Shown: positions 51,692-61,064 of the stretch, one piece after another
Layout: each line of letters begins with the position of its first letter
Numbering within the stretch: the stretch's first letter is position 1
Assembly: GCF_022200785.1 (NCBI RefSeq)
Contig: NZ_CP087585.1
Location: 868,001-932,000, forward strand
Source: Pedobacter mucosus
Lineage (GTDB): Bacteria > Bacteroidota > Bacteroidia > Sphingobacteriales > Sphingobacteriaceae
DNA length: 64,000 nucleotides
Reading direction: 5' to 3'
The notes under the pieces: model-generated
What the model saw: only the letters and a program-made list of their open reading frames with translations
Told to the model about the DNA's origin: nothing
The model's database searches: none
Position numbers and translations under genes: made by a program

Positions 51692-52975
51692 ATGAAAATC
51701 AATACCATGTTAAAAAAAGTTTCTCTTTTAATTTGTTGTTGTATAAGCATCTCTCAAGCTTATGCAACAAATTATTATTGCGATCCAATTAAAGGAAATA
51801 TGCGCAATAAAGGAAATCAGTCTGCTCCTTGGAGTAGTTTAGATTCTGTTTTCATTACTAAAAAAGCGGTGTTGCCCGGTGATACTATCTTTTTAAGAAA
51901 TGGTTATCATGGATTTCCAAAAGTTCAGGGAAACATCAATGCTCAAGAATATATTGTAATTGTTCCAGAAAAAAATCAACATCCAACGGTTAAAAAAATA
52001 GAAATTGCTAATGCTGAACGTTGGAAAATTATAGGTTTAAAAGTGAGTCCAGAGCTCATTAAATCTTATGAAAAAGGAGATTTTGTTGGTATAAAATCAA
52101 GTGCAAAATTTATTGAAATTGATCGATTCATCATTTCCTCTACCGATAGCGCTGTTAATAATTGGAGTGTGAATGAAATCCAGAATAAACTTGGAATCGG
52201 GATTAGGATTGAGGGTTCAGATTGCACCATCTCCAATACGCAAATTACTCAGGTTCAATTCGGAATTGTAGTAAGTAAACCTGCAGTTCGGTCAAATATA
52301 AATCATAACATCATTTATGGTTTTGCGAACGATGGTATCCGCGGCTTATCTAATAATTCTCGGTTTGAATACAATACTATTTCAGGTTCATACAGTGTTG
52401 ATGATAATCATGATGATGCTTTCCAGAGTTGGAGTACTGATGATGCAGGGAAAGTTGGTGCAGGGAAAATTGAAAATGTAGTATTTAGCCACAATTTTGT
52501 TATCAGTCAGCTCGACCCAGCACAGCCATTTAAGCAAATTACAGGCATGCAGGGCGTAGGAAACTTTGATGGCTTTTTTGAAAATTGGCTTGTTGATGGA
52601 AATGTGATTATTACCGATATGTGGCATGGAATTGCTTTTTACGGCGCTATTAATTGTAAAATCATCAATAATGTCATAGTAAAGAATCCATTAAATATTT
52701 TGCCACAAACGCCTTGGATTGCCATTTATAATCATAAGAAATTAGGCCCAAGTAGCGAAAATGAAATCAGTAATAATTTTACTTCGACTATAGGTGAGAA
52801 AAAAGGCGTGGCAATTTTAAAAAACAATTCGGAGATTCCTGTTGCGGAATATGCAAAATATCTAAAAAATTGGAAAGCATTTGATGCCACATTAATCTCA
52901 AATAAATCTGATTCTCTTTTTAAGAAAGTGGAAACTTTAAAAGCAATTATCAAAAGCCAGAAGAGAAGGATTTAA
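51692..52975 (+). CDS. Secreted right-handed parallel beta-helix protein, probable lyase or glycan-binding enzyme
   Basis: A 427-residue protein with signal peptide MLKKVSLLICCCISISQAYA (alternative starts 51692 or 51707). It is a chain of short beta-helix coils: NYYCDPIKGN, GDTIFLRNGYH, IIGLKVSP, GIRIEGSDCTISN, GIRGLSNNSRFEYNTI, ISGSYSVDDNHDDAFQSWS, NVVFSHNFVI, WLVDGNVIITD, CKIINNVIV. The Asp-rich DDNHDDAFQSW turn is a possible metal or active site. Parallel beta-helices in such loci are mostly polysaccharide lyases (PL1, 3, 6, 9, 31) or GH28-type hydrolases, but none can be assigned from the motifs I see. It starts 4 bases after the deacetylase gene stop, so it belongs to the operon. Confidence 0.75.
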   Translation: MKINTMLKKVSLLICCCISISQAYATNYYCDPIKGNMRNKGNQSAPWSSLDSVFITKKAVLPGDTIFLRNGYHGFPKVQGNINAQEYIVIVPEKNQHPTVKKIEIANAERWKIIGLKVSPELIKSYEKGDFVGIKSSAKFIEIDRFIISSTDSAVNNWSVNEIQNKLGIGIRIEGSDCTISNTQITQVQFGIVVSKPAVRSNINHNIIYGFANDGIRGLSNNSRFEYNTISGSYSVDDNHDDAFQSWSTDDAGKVGAGKIENVVFSHNFVISQLDPAQPFKQITGMQGVGNFDGFFENWLVDGNVIITDMWHGIAFYGAINCKIINNVIVKNPLNILPQTPWIAIYNHKKLGPSSENEISNNFTSTIGEKKGVAILKNNSEIPVAEYAKYLKNWKAFDATLISNKSDSLFKKVETLKAIIKSQKRRI

Positions 52976-53062
52976 GATTAATAGCTTAAATATTAGCTTA
53001 TGCAAGCATTAAACTAACAATAAGAAACGATAATTTTCATCACAGCTGAAAAAAATATACGA

Positions 53063-55429
53063 ATGAAAAAACTAAATTTCTTTTTTTTCTTATTGGTTAT
53101 TGCGATAAGTTTAAAGGCACAAAATATTGCGGTTAATCCTTCACTTTTAAAGCAAACTTGGTCTGCTTTTTGGATTACTTGCCCAAACGTAGCACAACGA
53201 GATTATGGTGTGTTTCATTTTCGAAAGGACGTTAAACTTACCGCAATTCCCAAAAAATTTATTGTCCACGTATCAGCAGATAACCGATATAGGTTGTTTG
53301 TAAATGGAACAGCAATTTGTAATGGTCCGGCTAGGGGAGATTTATACAATTGGTATTTTGAAACGCTGGATCTTGCTCCTCATTTAAAACTAGGAACAAA
53401 TATAATAGCTGCTCAAGTATGGAATATGGGCATATTGGCACCAGTTGCGCAAATTTCTAATCAAACAGCATTTTTAATTCAAGGAGATACCGAAGCAGAA
53501 AAAATGGTAAATTCAGATGCTTCCTGGAGTGTAATGGAGAATAACGCTTATCGCCCAACTTCGTTAAATAATGGTGAACGTTTAAAAACTTACATGGTTA
53601 TTGGCCCAGGAGATAACGTAAATGGAAGTTTATTCCCTTGGAACTGGGAAACATCAACCGATAAAAAATTCAATTGGAAAAAGGCTGTTCAAATCGCAAA
53701 TCCGGTAACCGCTGGTTATGGTACCGATAACCTTTGGACATTAGTGCCACGTAACATTCCTTTAATTACCGAAAAACTACAGCGATTAAATAAGATTGCA
53801 AGGTTTAAAGGGTTAAAAAGCATAAGCTCTTTTTTAACAGGAAAATCGCCTTTAAATATTCCAGCAAATAAAAAAGTAACGATTTTAATAGATCAATCTT
53901 ATAATGCAGTTGCTTATCCAGAGATAATTTTTACTCAGGGAAAGGGCGCTTCCGTAAAAATGACATATGCAGAAGCGCTTTTTAAAGATGGTGTTAAGGG
54001 GAATAGAAACGATATTGTTGGAAAAGAAATCATTGGGAATTATGATATTTTTAATCCAGATGGAGGAAAAAAACGATTGTTTCGACCTTTATGGCTTCGA
54101 ACTTATCGCTATATTCAGCTAGAGATTGTTACAAAAAATGAACCTTTAATCATTGATGATTTCTATGGAATGCAAACAGGTTATCCTTTTAAACAAGTTG
54201 CAAGCTTTACAAGTAATGATACTTCTTTAAAAGAAATCTGGGATATTGGATGGCGCACTGCTCAACTTTGTGCTGGAGAAACGTATTATGATTGTCCATA
54301 TTATGAGCAATTGCAATATGAAGGGGATACCAGAATCCAATCCCTTATTTCATTATATGTAACTGGTGATGATAAATTAATGCGAAAGGCGCTGTTGGAT
54401 TTTTATCATTCAAGAGTGCCAGAAGGATTAACCCAAGGGCGATATCCGAGCAATCGGCTTCAGGTAATTCCTCCTTTTTCTTTATACTGGGTTTCTATGG
54501 TTAACGATTATATGTTCCACAGAAATGATGATGAATTTTTAAAACAATTTTTGCTTCCCATTCAGGAAATATTACTGTGGTACGAAAATAATCTGGATCA
54601 AAAGAAACAAATGTTAGGACCAATGAAATGGTGGAATTTTGCGGATTGGAATTTAGCCTTTGATTTCGGTGTTCCAGACGGTGCTACGGATGGAAATTCT
54701 TCCGTAATTTCTTTGCAATATGCTTACACTTTAAATCAAGCAGCATCAATTTTTAATCACTTTGGGAAACCCGAAATTGCTGCTCATTATAGTAAATTGG
54801 CTAATGAAATTAGTGATGCAACCTATAAGCTTTGTTTCGATGCAAATAAAGGTGTAATGGCAAACACACCGTTAAAAAATAGTTTTAGTCAACACGCAAG
54901 CATTATGGCCGTACTTGCAAATGCTATCCCTTTATCAAAAGAAAAAGCAGTAATGACAAAGGTTTTAACCGATTCCAGTTTAAGTCAGGCAACATTCTAT
55001 TACCGTTTTTACTTAACGCTAGCTTTAAAAAAAGCGGGTATGGGCGATCTTTATTATAGTCAATTAAAGCCCTGGCGGGAAATGATTGCTAATGGTTTAA
55101 CCACATTTGCAGAGAATCCTGATCCTACTAGATCAGATTGCCATGCTTGGAGTGCGAGCCCAAATTACGATTTTTTAGCGACCATTTGTGGCATTTTGCC
55201 AGGTTCCCCAGGCTTCAAAAGCGTATTAATTCAACCGGCAATGGGCGAGTTGACATCGGTTGCTGGAGAAATGCCACATCCAGCGGGATCAATTAAAGTT
55301 TCATTTAAAAGAATAGGAAAAGGAGTTGAAGGAACGGTTAACCTGCCTAAAAATATAAGCGGAAAAATGATTTGGAATGAAAAAGAAATTATGCTTCATG
55401 AAGGAGAACAAAAGATCCGTTTTAATTAA
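53063..55429 (+). CDS. GH78-family alpha-L-rhamnosidase
   Basis: A 788-residue protein with a signal peptide (SLKAQN, about 1-20). An N-terminal carbohydrate-binding sandwich (VHVSADNRYRLFVNGTAI) precedes an (alpha/alpha)6 catalytic barrel and a C-terminal sandwich. The active-site row YYDCPYYEQLQYEGDTR places D410, E415 and D422 with the spacing I recall from Bacillus RhaB (D567, E572, D579). E684 in TFAENPDPTRSDCHAWS matches the second acid (E841 there). The enzyme releases terminal alpha-L-rhamnose from glycans. It is the last gene of the plus-strand unit, 87 bases behind the beta-helix gene, and is followed by a terminator. Rhamnose in the substrate distinguishes this locus from glycosaminoglycan loci. 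Confidence 0.92.
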   Translation: MKKLNFFFFLLVIAISLKAQNIAVNPSLLKQTWSAFWITCPNVAQRDYGVFHFRKDVKLTAIPKKFIVHVSADNRYRLFVNGTAICNGPARGDLYNWYFETLDLAPHLKLGTNIIAAQVWNMGILAPVAQISNQTAFLIQGDTEAEKMVNSDASWSVMENNAYRPTSLNNGERLKTYMVIGPGDNVNGSLFPWNWETSTDKKFNWKKAVQIANPVTAGYGTDNLWTLVPRNIPLITEKLQRLNKIARFKGLKSISSFLTGKSPLNIPANKKVTILIDQSYNAVAYPEIIFTQGKGASVKMTYAEALFKDGVKGNRNDIVGKEIIGNYDIFNPDGGKKRLFRPLWLRTYRYIQLEIVTKNEPLIIDDFYGMQTGYPFKQVASFTSNDTSLKEIWDIGWRTAQLCAGETYYDCPYYEQLQYEGDTRIQSLISLYVTGDDKLMRKALLDFYHSRVPEGLTQGRYPSNRLQVIPPFSLYWVSMVNDYMFHRNDDEFLKQFLLPIQEILLWYENNLDQKKQMLGPMKWWNFADWNLAFDFGVPDGATDGNSSVISLQYAYTLNQAASIFNHFGKPEIAAHYSKLANEISDATYKLCFDANKGVMANTPLKNSFSQHASIMAVLANAIPLSKEKAVMTKVLTDSSLSQATFYYRFYLTLALKKAGMGDLYYSQLKPWREMIANGLTTFAENPDPTRSDCHAWSASPNYDFLATICGILPGSPGFKSVLIQPAMGELTSVAGEMPHPAGSIKVSFKRIGKGVEGTVNLPKNISGKMIWNEKEIMLHEGEQKIRFN

Positions 55430-55447
55430 ATCCTCAGGATTTTTTTG
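55428..55447 (+). terminator. Rho-independent terminator of the plus-strand unit
   Basis: AAATCC-TCA-GGATTT stem with T-tract TTTTTTT, overlapping the stop codon of the rhamnosidase gene. The stem is short (6 bp) but perfect. Confidence 0.65.
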
Positions 55448-55557
55448 TCGGCTTGTACGAATCTTTTTAGCTGTGGCCTTAATGGCATAAATTTCTTTTG
55501 ATATATCATTAAAATTAGCTTCCTATTCAATTAAATGCATTTATTTTAACTTGACTG

Positions 55558-57015
55558 TTAATATCCATTATTCTGCGTAACTGAAGGACTTGAATTCAAA
55601 ACCGTTTGCGGTATTGGCAACAGGTAATGAAATTCTTTTATTTCTGGTAATCTTCCAAAAGCGGTTTCTGACTGTACTGCAGCAATAAGTTTACGAGTTC
55701 GAACTAGATCAAATCTTCGCTGTATTTCAAATGGAAATTCTAACCGTCTCTCTAACAGCACAGCATCTTTGAATGCTAAATAATTAAATGTTGCCAACAG
55801 GGGAGTGGTAAGACCAGCACGTTCATGTACTTTTTTATATGCATCATAGGCGGCAGCATTTGGACCATTACTTACTTCGTTCAAAGCTTCGGCATAAATT
55901 AGCAGTATTTCAGCATAGCGCATGTATGGAAAGCTTTTTCCGCCAGCACCCGTAGTGGAAGTTTGATCCCACATTTTGGTAAAAGCGACCGCTTTTGTTG
56001 GGTCAGTATTGGTAACTGACAGCGGGAAAACCGTTGCTCCAATAGTATAACTGCTCAAAAAATTTACGTCTTTACGCTTATCAGCGGCAATATATGCATT
56101 ATATAAACTAGCGGAAACTCTTGCTGTTCCTGCTCCTGTACCGCCCTGATAAATGGCAGCTGATCGCACTCCGTATAATCGACCTAACGTGGTGCCAAGT
56201 ACATCCGTTTTGTATTGTATTTCGAATACAAATTCTTTTCCTCCTTTATTTGCCAAAGAAAATGCATCTGCATAATTTGCCCACAAGTCATAAACGCCTA
56301 AATCCATAACTTCTTTTGCTTTTGATGCAGCTTGCGCCCAATAAGCTGAACCAGGGGTAGCCCCAGCTCTTGTAAGATACACTTTAGCAAGTAAACCTTT
56401 TGCAGCGCCTCTTGTTGCTCTGCCTTTTTCTGTAGGATAAGAAATTGAAAGTGATTCAGCCTCTTTTAAATCTTGCTCAATTAATGCATAAACGTCGTCA
56501 ACAGTGGCCCGTCCTACATCCAAATCCGCTAAAGATTTTGTTTCTCTGGTAACCAGCGGAACACCGCCATAAGTTCGAACTAGATTAAAATAGTTAAGGG
56601 CTCGTATGAATTTCGCCTCTCCAACATATTGGTTTTTTAAGCTGGCGTCCATTTCAATTAGCGGTATCCGCTCAATTACAATGTTACATTTCTGTATCGC
56701 GGCGTAGGATATGGTATATTGATTTATATAAGTATTTGATGATGAGATTTTATATTGCCATAATGGAACCCGGTCGCCAACACCAGATAAAAATGGCGAA
56801 GCATCATCAGTGGTAGCGAGATCAATAAACATAAAACCGTCGTTTGCAGCGTAAATACTAGTAATTTGAGCATAAGCTGCACCAATTGCGGCTTTAGCAT
56901 CTTCCGCATTTTTATAGAAAGTACCTGAAGTTTGATTGTTAACAGGGTAAAGATCAAGCTTTTTACAGCCTGAAAAAACGATTACTGCTATATATAGTAT
57001 GATTCTAGTTTTCAT
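55558..57015 (-). CDS. SusD/RagB-family glycan-binding lipoprotein (second pair)
   Basis: A 485-residue protein with lipobox IAVIVFSGC followed by KKLDLYPVNNQTSGTFYKN. SusD marks include GEAKFIRALNYFNLVRTYGGVP, PYMRYAEILLIYAEALNEV, ERRLEFPFEIQRRFDLVRTR and a terminal LLPIPQTVLNSSPSVTQNNGY. It lacks the insert seen in the first SusD. It lies 8 bases behind its SusC partner and is the last gene of the minus-strand unit. Together they form the second outer-membrane glycan importer of the locus. Confidence 0.95.
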   Translation of the reverse strand: MKTRIILYIAVIVFSGCKKLDLYPVNNQTSGTFYKNAEDAKAAIGAAYAQITSIYAANDGFMFIDLATTDDASPFLSGVGDRVPLWQYKISSSNTYINQYTISYAAIQKCNIVIERIPLIEMDASLKNQYVGEAKFIRALNYFNLVRTYGGVPLVTRETKSLADLDVGRATVDDVYALIEQDLKEAESLSISYPTEKGRATRGAAKGLLAKVYLTRAGATPGSAYWAQAASKAKEVMDLGVYDLWANYADAFSLANKGGKEFVFEIQYKTDVLGTTLGRLYGVRSAAIYQGGTGAGTARVSASLYNAYIAADKRKDVNFLSSYTIGATVFPLSVTNTDPTKAVAFTKMWDQTSTTGAGGKSFPYMRYAEILLIYAEALNEVSNGPNAAAYDAYKKVHERAGLTTPLLATFNYLAFKDAVLLERRLEFPFEIQRRFDLVRTRKLIAAVQSETAFGRLPEIKEFHYLLPIPQTVLNSSPSVTQNNGY

Positions 57016-57023
57016 ATTTGAGA

Positions 57024-60000
57024 TTAAAAAGTAAAGTTGAGACCAAACAATAATGTTTTTGCTGATGGATAAACGCCATAATCAATTCCTTGACTGATTG
57101 TACTATTTCCGAAGCGATTTACTTCCGGATCAAAACCACTATAATTTGTAATGGTTGCTAGATTTTGTGCAGCTATGTAGATTCTGGCAGAATTTGCTCC
57201 GGCTTTTTTCAGTATTTTACCAGGAAATCTGTATCCCAAGGATAGATTTTTCAAACGCAAATAACTTCCGTCTTCCACTACAAAAGATGAAAGAATTCTA
57301 GATCCACCGGTTAAATTTGCACGAGGAATGGTATTGCTGTGATTCGTTGGCGTCCAGCGATTAAGTACTTCGGCACTATTATTATTTCCGCCGTTCAAAC
57401 TAAAAAGATCAAAGCGTGAAATATTTAAAATATCATTTCCGTAAGAACCTTGAAAAAAGATATTCAAATCAAAATTATTCCATGTAAAAGTGTTATTAAA
57501 TCCTCCAAAAAATTTAGGATTTGAATTACCAATAACCTGACGGTCGCCAGTATCATTAATTACATTATCGCCATTCAAATCTCGATACCTAATGTCGCCA
57601 GGCTTCGCTGTAGGTTGCGCCGATGCAGCAATATTGTCGCCTGTTTGAAATATGCCATCAAAAACCCGCCCATAAAACTGTCCGAGTGGAGATCCAACTT
57701 TAAGTAAAATAGGATTTAATGAAGCTCCAAAAAGCCGAGCATCAGCACCCGTTGTAAATTCATTCAGGTTATTTAAAGTAAGTACTTCGTTCCTGTTACG
57801 GGAATATGAAAGTTGTCCTTCCCATTTAAATTTACCAGCCTCAAGGCTACTAGTCAATTCCAGCTCAATACCTTGATTTTTTATACCACCAATGTTTTGC
57901 AGCATAGAAGCGTAGCCTGATGAAGGCGGAATACCCACATTAAACAAAAGATCTGACGTTTCTTTTCGATAGAAATCAGCTGTTAGCCGCACTTTATTAC
58001 TGAAAAAACCAAGGTCTACACCCATATCAAATTGTGCACTTTTTTCCCACCTCAAATCTTCATTACCAACACTTCCATTGGTGTTACTGCTGTATAAAGT
58101 ATTATTTAAAATGTATCGGCCGGCTGATAACGAAGCAACATATTGATAATCACCAATTTCCTGGTTTCCTCCAAGTCCGTAACTTAAACGAATTTTTGCG
58201 TCTGATAACACTTTTTGTGTCTTCATAAAGTTTTCCTCACCAAGTTTCCAAGCGAAAGCTGCAGAAGGGAAAAAGCCATATTTTCGATTTGGACCAAAGC
58301 GAGATGATCCATCTGAGCGACCAGAAACGGTCAGTAGGTATTTATTATTATAGGCATAATTTACGCGTCCTAAAAATGAAAGAAGTGATGTTTGAGAGGC
58401 TCCTGAAGTAGGGGCAACCAATGTTGCTCCGGTACCAAGATTATTATATAGTGCAAAGTCGTTATTAAATCCACTCGCATTTGCAGTAAAACTTTCCCGT
58501 TCCCAAGCCTGATTTGTAAAGCCGGCAACAGCATTTAAACTGTGTATTGATGCAAAAGTTTTAGAGTAGTTAAGTGTATTTTCGTTTAGCCAACTTACAA
58601 TTTGGTTATTTCCGATACTGGCAATGCCATTGCTAGATGCACCTACTTGTGCTAAACGTGTAGCATAATAGTTTGATTTTGATGATGAAATATCTCCTCC
58701 AAAAGTAGTTTTAAAAGTTAAACCTTTAGAAAAAGTAAACTCCAAAAATGAGTTACCGAGCACACGAGTGGTTCGGTCAATATCTGTAAGTTCGTTCACC
58801 AAAGCCATCGGATTATCTACTGAAAGTCCATTTATTGTTCCTAGGCTTACATAATATGTTCCATCAGGATTGTATACCGGAAATGTAGGTGAGTAACTTA
58901 ATGCTGCACTAATTACACCACCACCCGCACTACCATCAACTTCTGTGCGGGCACTATTACTGTTGCTGAATGAAGAATATAAGTTTAAACCTGCTTTTAA
59001 CCAACTCTTTATGTTTCCATCAACATTTGCACGAAAAGAGTATCTATTAAAATCCGATCTCTTAACTATTCCATCCTGACCATAGTAACCTGCGGATATG
59101 GCGTATTTAACTTGATCGCTACCGCCTGAAACTGACAGTTGATGATTTTGAATCGGAGCGTTTGATTTAAAAATTTCATCTTGCCAATTTGTGCCTTCAG
59201 TTAAACTGGTAGGTAAAGGTCTATCTGCAGTTGAACCATTAAAGTAGGCTGGATTACCAGCTGAAACCTGAACCTCATTTACCAAATCTGCATATTGCCT
59301 GGCGTTTAGTAATGGAACCTTGCGTATTACATCTTGGCCCCCATAATAACCATCGTAAGATATAATGCTTTTTCCCGCTTTTCCTTTCCTGGTGGTTACG
59401 ATTACAACACCATTATTACCACGCGAACCATAAATTGCTGTTGAGGAAGCATCTTTTAAAATATCAATGGTCTCAATATCCGAAGGATTGATTGAATTAA
59501 GATCTGTTACAGGAAATCCATCCACCACATATAACGGATTATTACCGGCATTTACGGAACCTGTTCCGCGTATCCTAATGGTTGTGGAACCACCCGGGCG
59601 ACCAGAATTTGTTGTAACATTTACCCCACTAACACGACCCTGGAGTGCCCGATCGAGAGAAACGATTGGCGTAGAATTAATTTCTTTTGATGATACACGT
59701 GAAATAGAGCCGGTTAAATCGGATTGCCTTTGTGTGCCGTAGCCAATTACAACAACATCATTCAGCGAATTTATAGATTCGACTAATGTAATATTTTGAA
59801 TAATTTCTCCGTCTGATAAACTGATCGTTCGAGTTTGAGTCGCATAACCTATAAGTGAAAGCGTTAAAGTATAATTTGAAGCAGGTAAATCTTTAAATAT
59901 ATACAAACCTTTATCGTCAGTAAGTTGGGTTTTTAATTCCGTTGATTGAAGCTTTACCGTTACACCAGGCAAAGGAAGTCCTTTGGCATCAGTTACTGTT

Positions 60001-60158
60001 CCTTTTAATTGTCCTAATCTCACTTTAGTAGGTTGATCTAAAGAAAGTACGGCGGCAGACAATGGCTGAAACATGGAGATTAATAGCCATGCAAGCATAA
60101 GGAATCTACCCTTTGATCGTTTGAAACTTATAACCTTAATTTTGTTGAAAAAGTCCAT
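57024..60158 (-). CDS. SusC/RagA-family TonB-dependent outer-membrane receptor (second pair)
   Basis: A 1044-residue protein. A rather long N-terminus (MDFFNKIKVISFKRSKGRF) precedes the hydrophobic core LMLAWLLISMFQPLSAA, then the carboxypeptidase-regulatory-like domain (LKGTVTDAKGLPLPGVTV). The TonB box region LNDVVVIGYG follows, then the plug (IRGTGSVNAGNNPLYVVDGF, ILKDASSTAIYGSRGNNGVV) and a barrel ending KTLLFGLNFTF. It resembles the first SusC only at family level, so this is not a recent duplicate. It lies behind the lyase-like gene with a 91-base spacer that holds a strong hairpin. Confidence 0.95.
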   Translation of the reverse strand: MDFFNKIKVISFKRSKGRFLMLAWLLISMFQPLSAAVLSLDQPTKVRLGQLKGTVTDAKGLPLPGVTVKLQSTELKTQLTDDKGLYIFKDLPASNYTLTLSLIGYATQTRTISLSDGEIIQNITLVESINSLNDVVVIGYGTQRQSDLTGSISRVSSKEINSTPIVSLDRALQGRVSGVNVTTNSGRPGGSTTIRIRGTGSVNAGNNPLYVVDGFPVTDLNSINPSDIETIDILKDASSTAIYGSRGNNGVVIVTTRKGKAGKSIISYDGYYGGQDVIRKVPLLNARQYADLVNEVQVSAGNPAYFNGSTADRPLPTSLTEGTNWQDEIFKSNAPIQNHQLSVSGGSDQVKYAISAGYYGQDGIVKRSDFNRYSFRANVDGNIKSWLKAGLNLYSSFSNSNSARTEVDGSAGGGVISAALSYSPTFPVYNPDGTYYVSLGTINGLSVDNPMALVNELTDIDRTTRVLGNSFLEFTFSKGLTFKTTFGGDISSSKSNYYATRLAQVGASSNGIASIGNNQIVSWLNENTLNYSKTFASIHSLNAVAGFTNQAWERESFTANASGFNNDFALYNNLGTGATLVAPTSGASQTSLLSFLGRVNYAYNNKYLLTVSGRSDGSSRFGPNRKYGFFPSAAFAWKLGEENFMKTQKVLSDAKIRLSYGLGGNQEIGDYQYVASLSAGRYILNNTLYSSNTNGSVGNEDLRWEKSAQFDMGVDLGFFSNKVRLTADFYRKETSDLLFNVGIPPSSGYASMLQNIGGIKNQGIELELTSSLEAGKFKWEGQLSYSRNRNEVLTLNNLNEFTTGADARLFGASLNPILLKVGSPLGQFYGRVFDGIFQTGDNIAASAQPTAKPGDIRYRDLNGDNVINDTGDRQVIGNSNPKFFGGFNNTFTWNNFDLNIFFQGSYGNDILNISRFDLFSLNGGNNNSAEVLNRWTPTNHSNTIPRANLTGGSRILSSFVVEDGSYLRLKNLSLGYRFPGKILKKAGANSARIYIAAQNLATITNYSGFDPEVNRFGNSTISQGIDYGVYPSAKTLLFGLNFTF

Positions 60159-60216
60159 ATAGATATTTGGTTTAAAAGGTTAGCCGAGAGGTCGGAATCC
60201 CAAGATAAAAATTGTA

Positions 60217-60243
60217 AAACCACTACTGCATAAGTAGTGGTTT
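60217..60243 (-). terminator. Strong hairpin between lyase-like gene and susC
   Basis: A perfect 11-bp stem AAACCACTACT / AGTAGTGGTTT around a 5-base loop, starting 7 bases after the lyase-like stop. On the minus strand it is followed by TTTTACAATTTTT. It works as a terminator or partial attenuator. I see no second promoter before susC, so partial read-through is the simpler reading. Confidence 0.7.
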
Positions 60244-60249
60244 AAAATT

Positions 60250-61023
60250 TTAAGGTTTATAATAATACCTAATATGCTTCAATTTAACTTTGCTTAACGC
60301 TGCAATTGAGGTATAAACTCCGCATTTAAAATAATGTTGAGCAGCTCCTTTATCTTCAAAATAGAATTTACCATTACCATTTGGAACTTCAACGCCATTG
60401 ATGAATACATGAAATTTTCGTTCTGCCGTTGCATGAACAACGTTCACATGAACCCAAGTATCATATATGCCGCTTACCAGCACGGTACCATCAAAAAACC
60501 GAAGTTCACCGCCATTATCAGGGAAAGCTTTAATATTAAAAGCAGGTTTATTATTATCTGCTGAACTACCAAAAACCTGCATAATAATAGGATGATTGCT
60601 AGCCGAATAAACTTTAATGTCGGCTTCAAATTGATGGTTGCCTGTAGTATAATTATCGGTGCCGGTAACCGATGTATGCTTGAAACGCATTTCACTGCGG
60701 GGAGAGGTATTGCTACCAGATTGAAACGGTTCGTCATTGTTCTGAATCCAAAAAGTATGTTCCTCCCAAGTTGAATTATAACTGTGACGAGCATTTGTAT
60801 CCAGGTTATAGGGCTTATGAAGCGTATAAGTATATGATTTTTGGATCCAACCTGTTCCATATTTTGGAACGTTGGCCATAAGCTCATCAGTCTTTTTCTT
60901 ACTAAAGAGCGCTTCTGTGTTTTCCGTTGGAACTAACGATTGATCTTTCACGCATCCTGTTGTTGCAAACATAAGCAGTAGACTACTAATGCTTACTAGG
61001 CTTGTTTTTTTAAAACAACTCAT
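60250..61023 (-). CDS. PL7-like jelly-roll lipoprotein, putative polysaccharide lyase
   Basis: A 257-residue lipoprotein (lipobox ATTGC, C24). The rest is a single beta-jelly-roll domain. Three segments match the alginate-lyase-2/PL7 pattern: SPRSEMRF (R109, E111, R113), IIMQVFG (Q149-F151) and YFKCGVY (Y231, K233, Y237). PL7 enzymes normally have Q-(I/V)-H in the second segment, with His taking part in catalysis. Here that position is Phe, so the enzyme may be inactive and only bind glycan, or may use another residue as some PL7-fold relatives do. It is the first gene of the unit, ahead of SusC and SusD, and is divergent from the HTCS gene. It would act at the cell surface or in the periplasm. 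Confidence 0.68.
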   Translation of the reverse strand: MSCFKKTSLVSISSLLLMFATTGCVKDQSLVPTENTEALFSKKKTDELMANVPKYGTGWIQKSYTYTLHKPYNLDTNARHSYNSTWEEHTFWIQNNDEPFQSGSNTSPRSEMRFKHTSVTGTDNYTTGNHQFEADIKVYSASNHPIIMQVFGSSADNNKPAFNIKAFPDNGGELRFFDGTVLVSGIYDTWVHVNVVHATAERKFHVFINGVEVPNGNGKFYFEDKGAAQHYFKCGVYTSIAALSKVKLKHIRYYYKP

Positions 61024-61064
61024 AATTTAAGATTTGAATATTTGGTTAATACTTTAATGTTGAT

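Noticed and set aside
60474..60887. 137-codon minus-strand ORF inside the lyase-like gene
   Set aside because: It is in a different frame of the same strand within a well-supported lipoprotein gene, has an Ile-rich translation and no family character.
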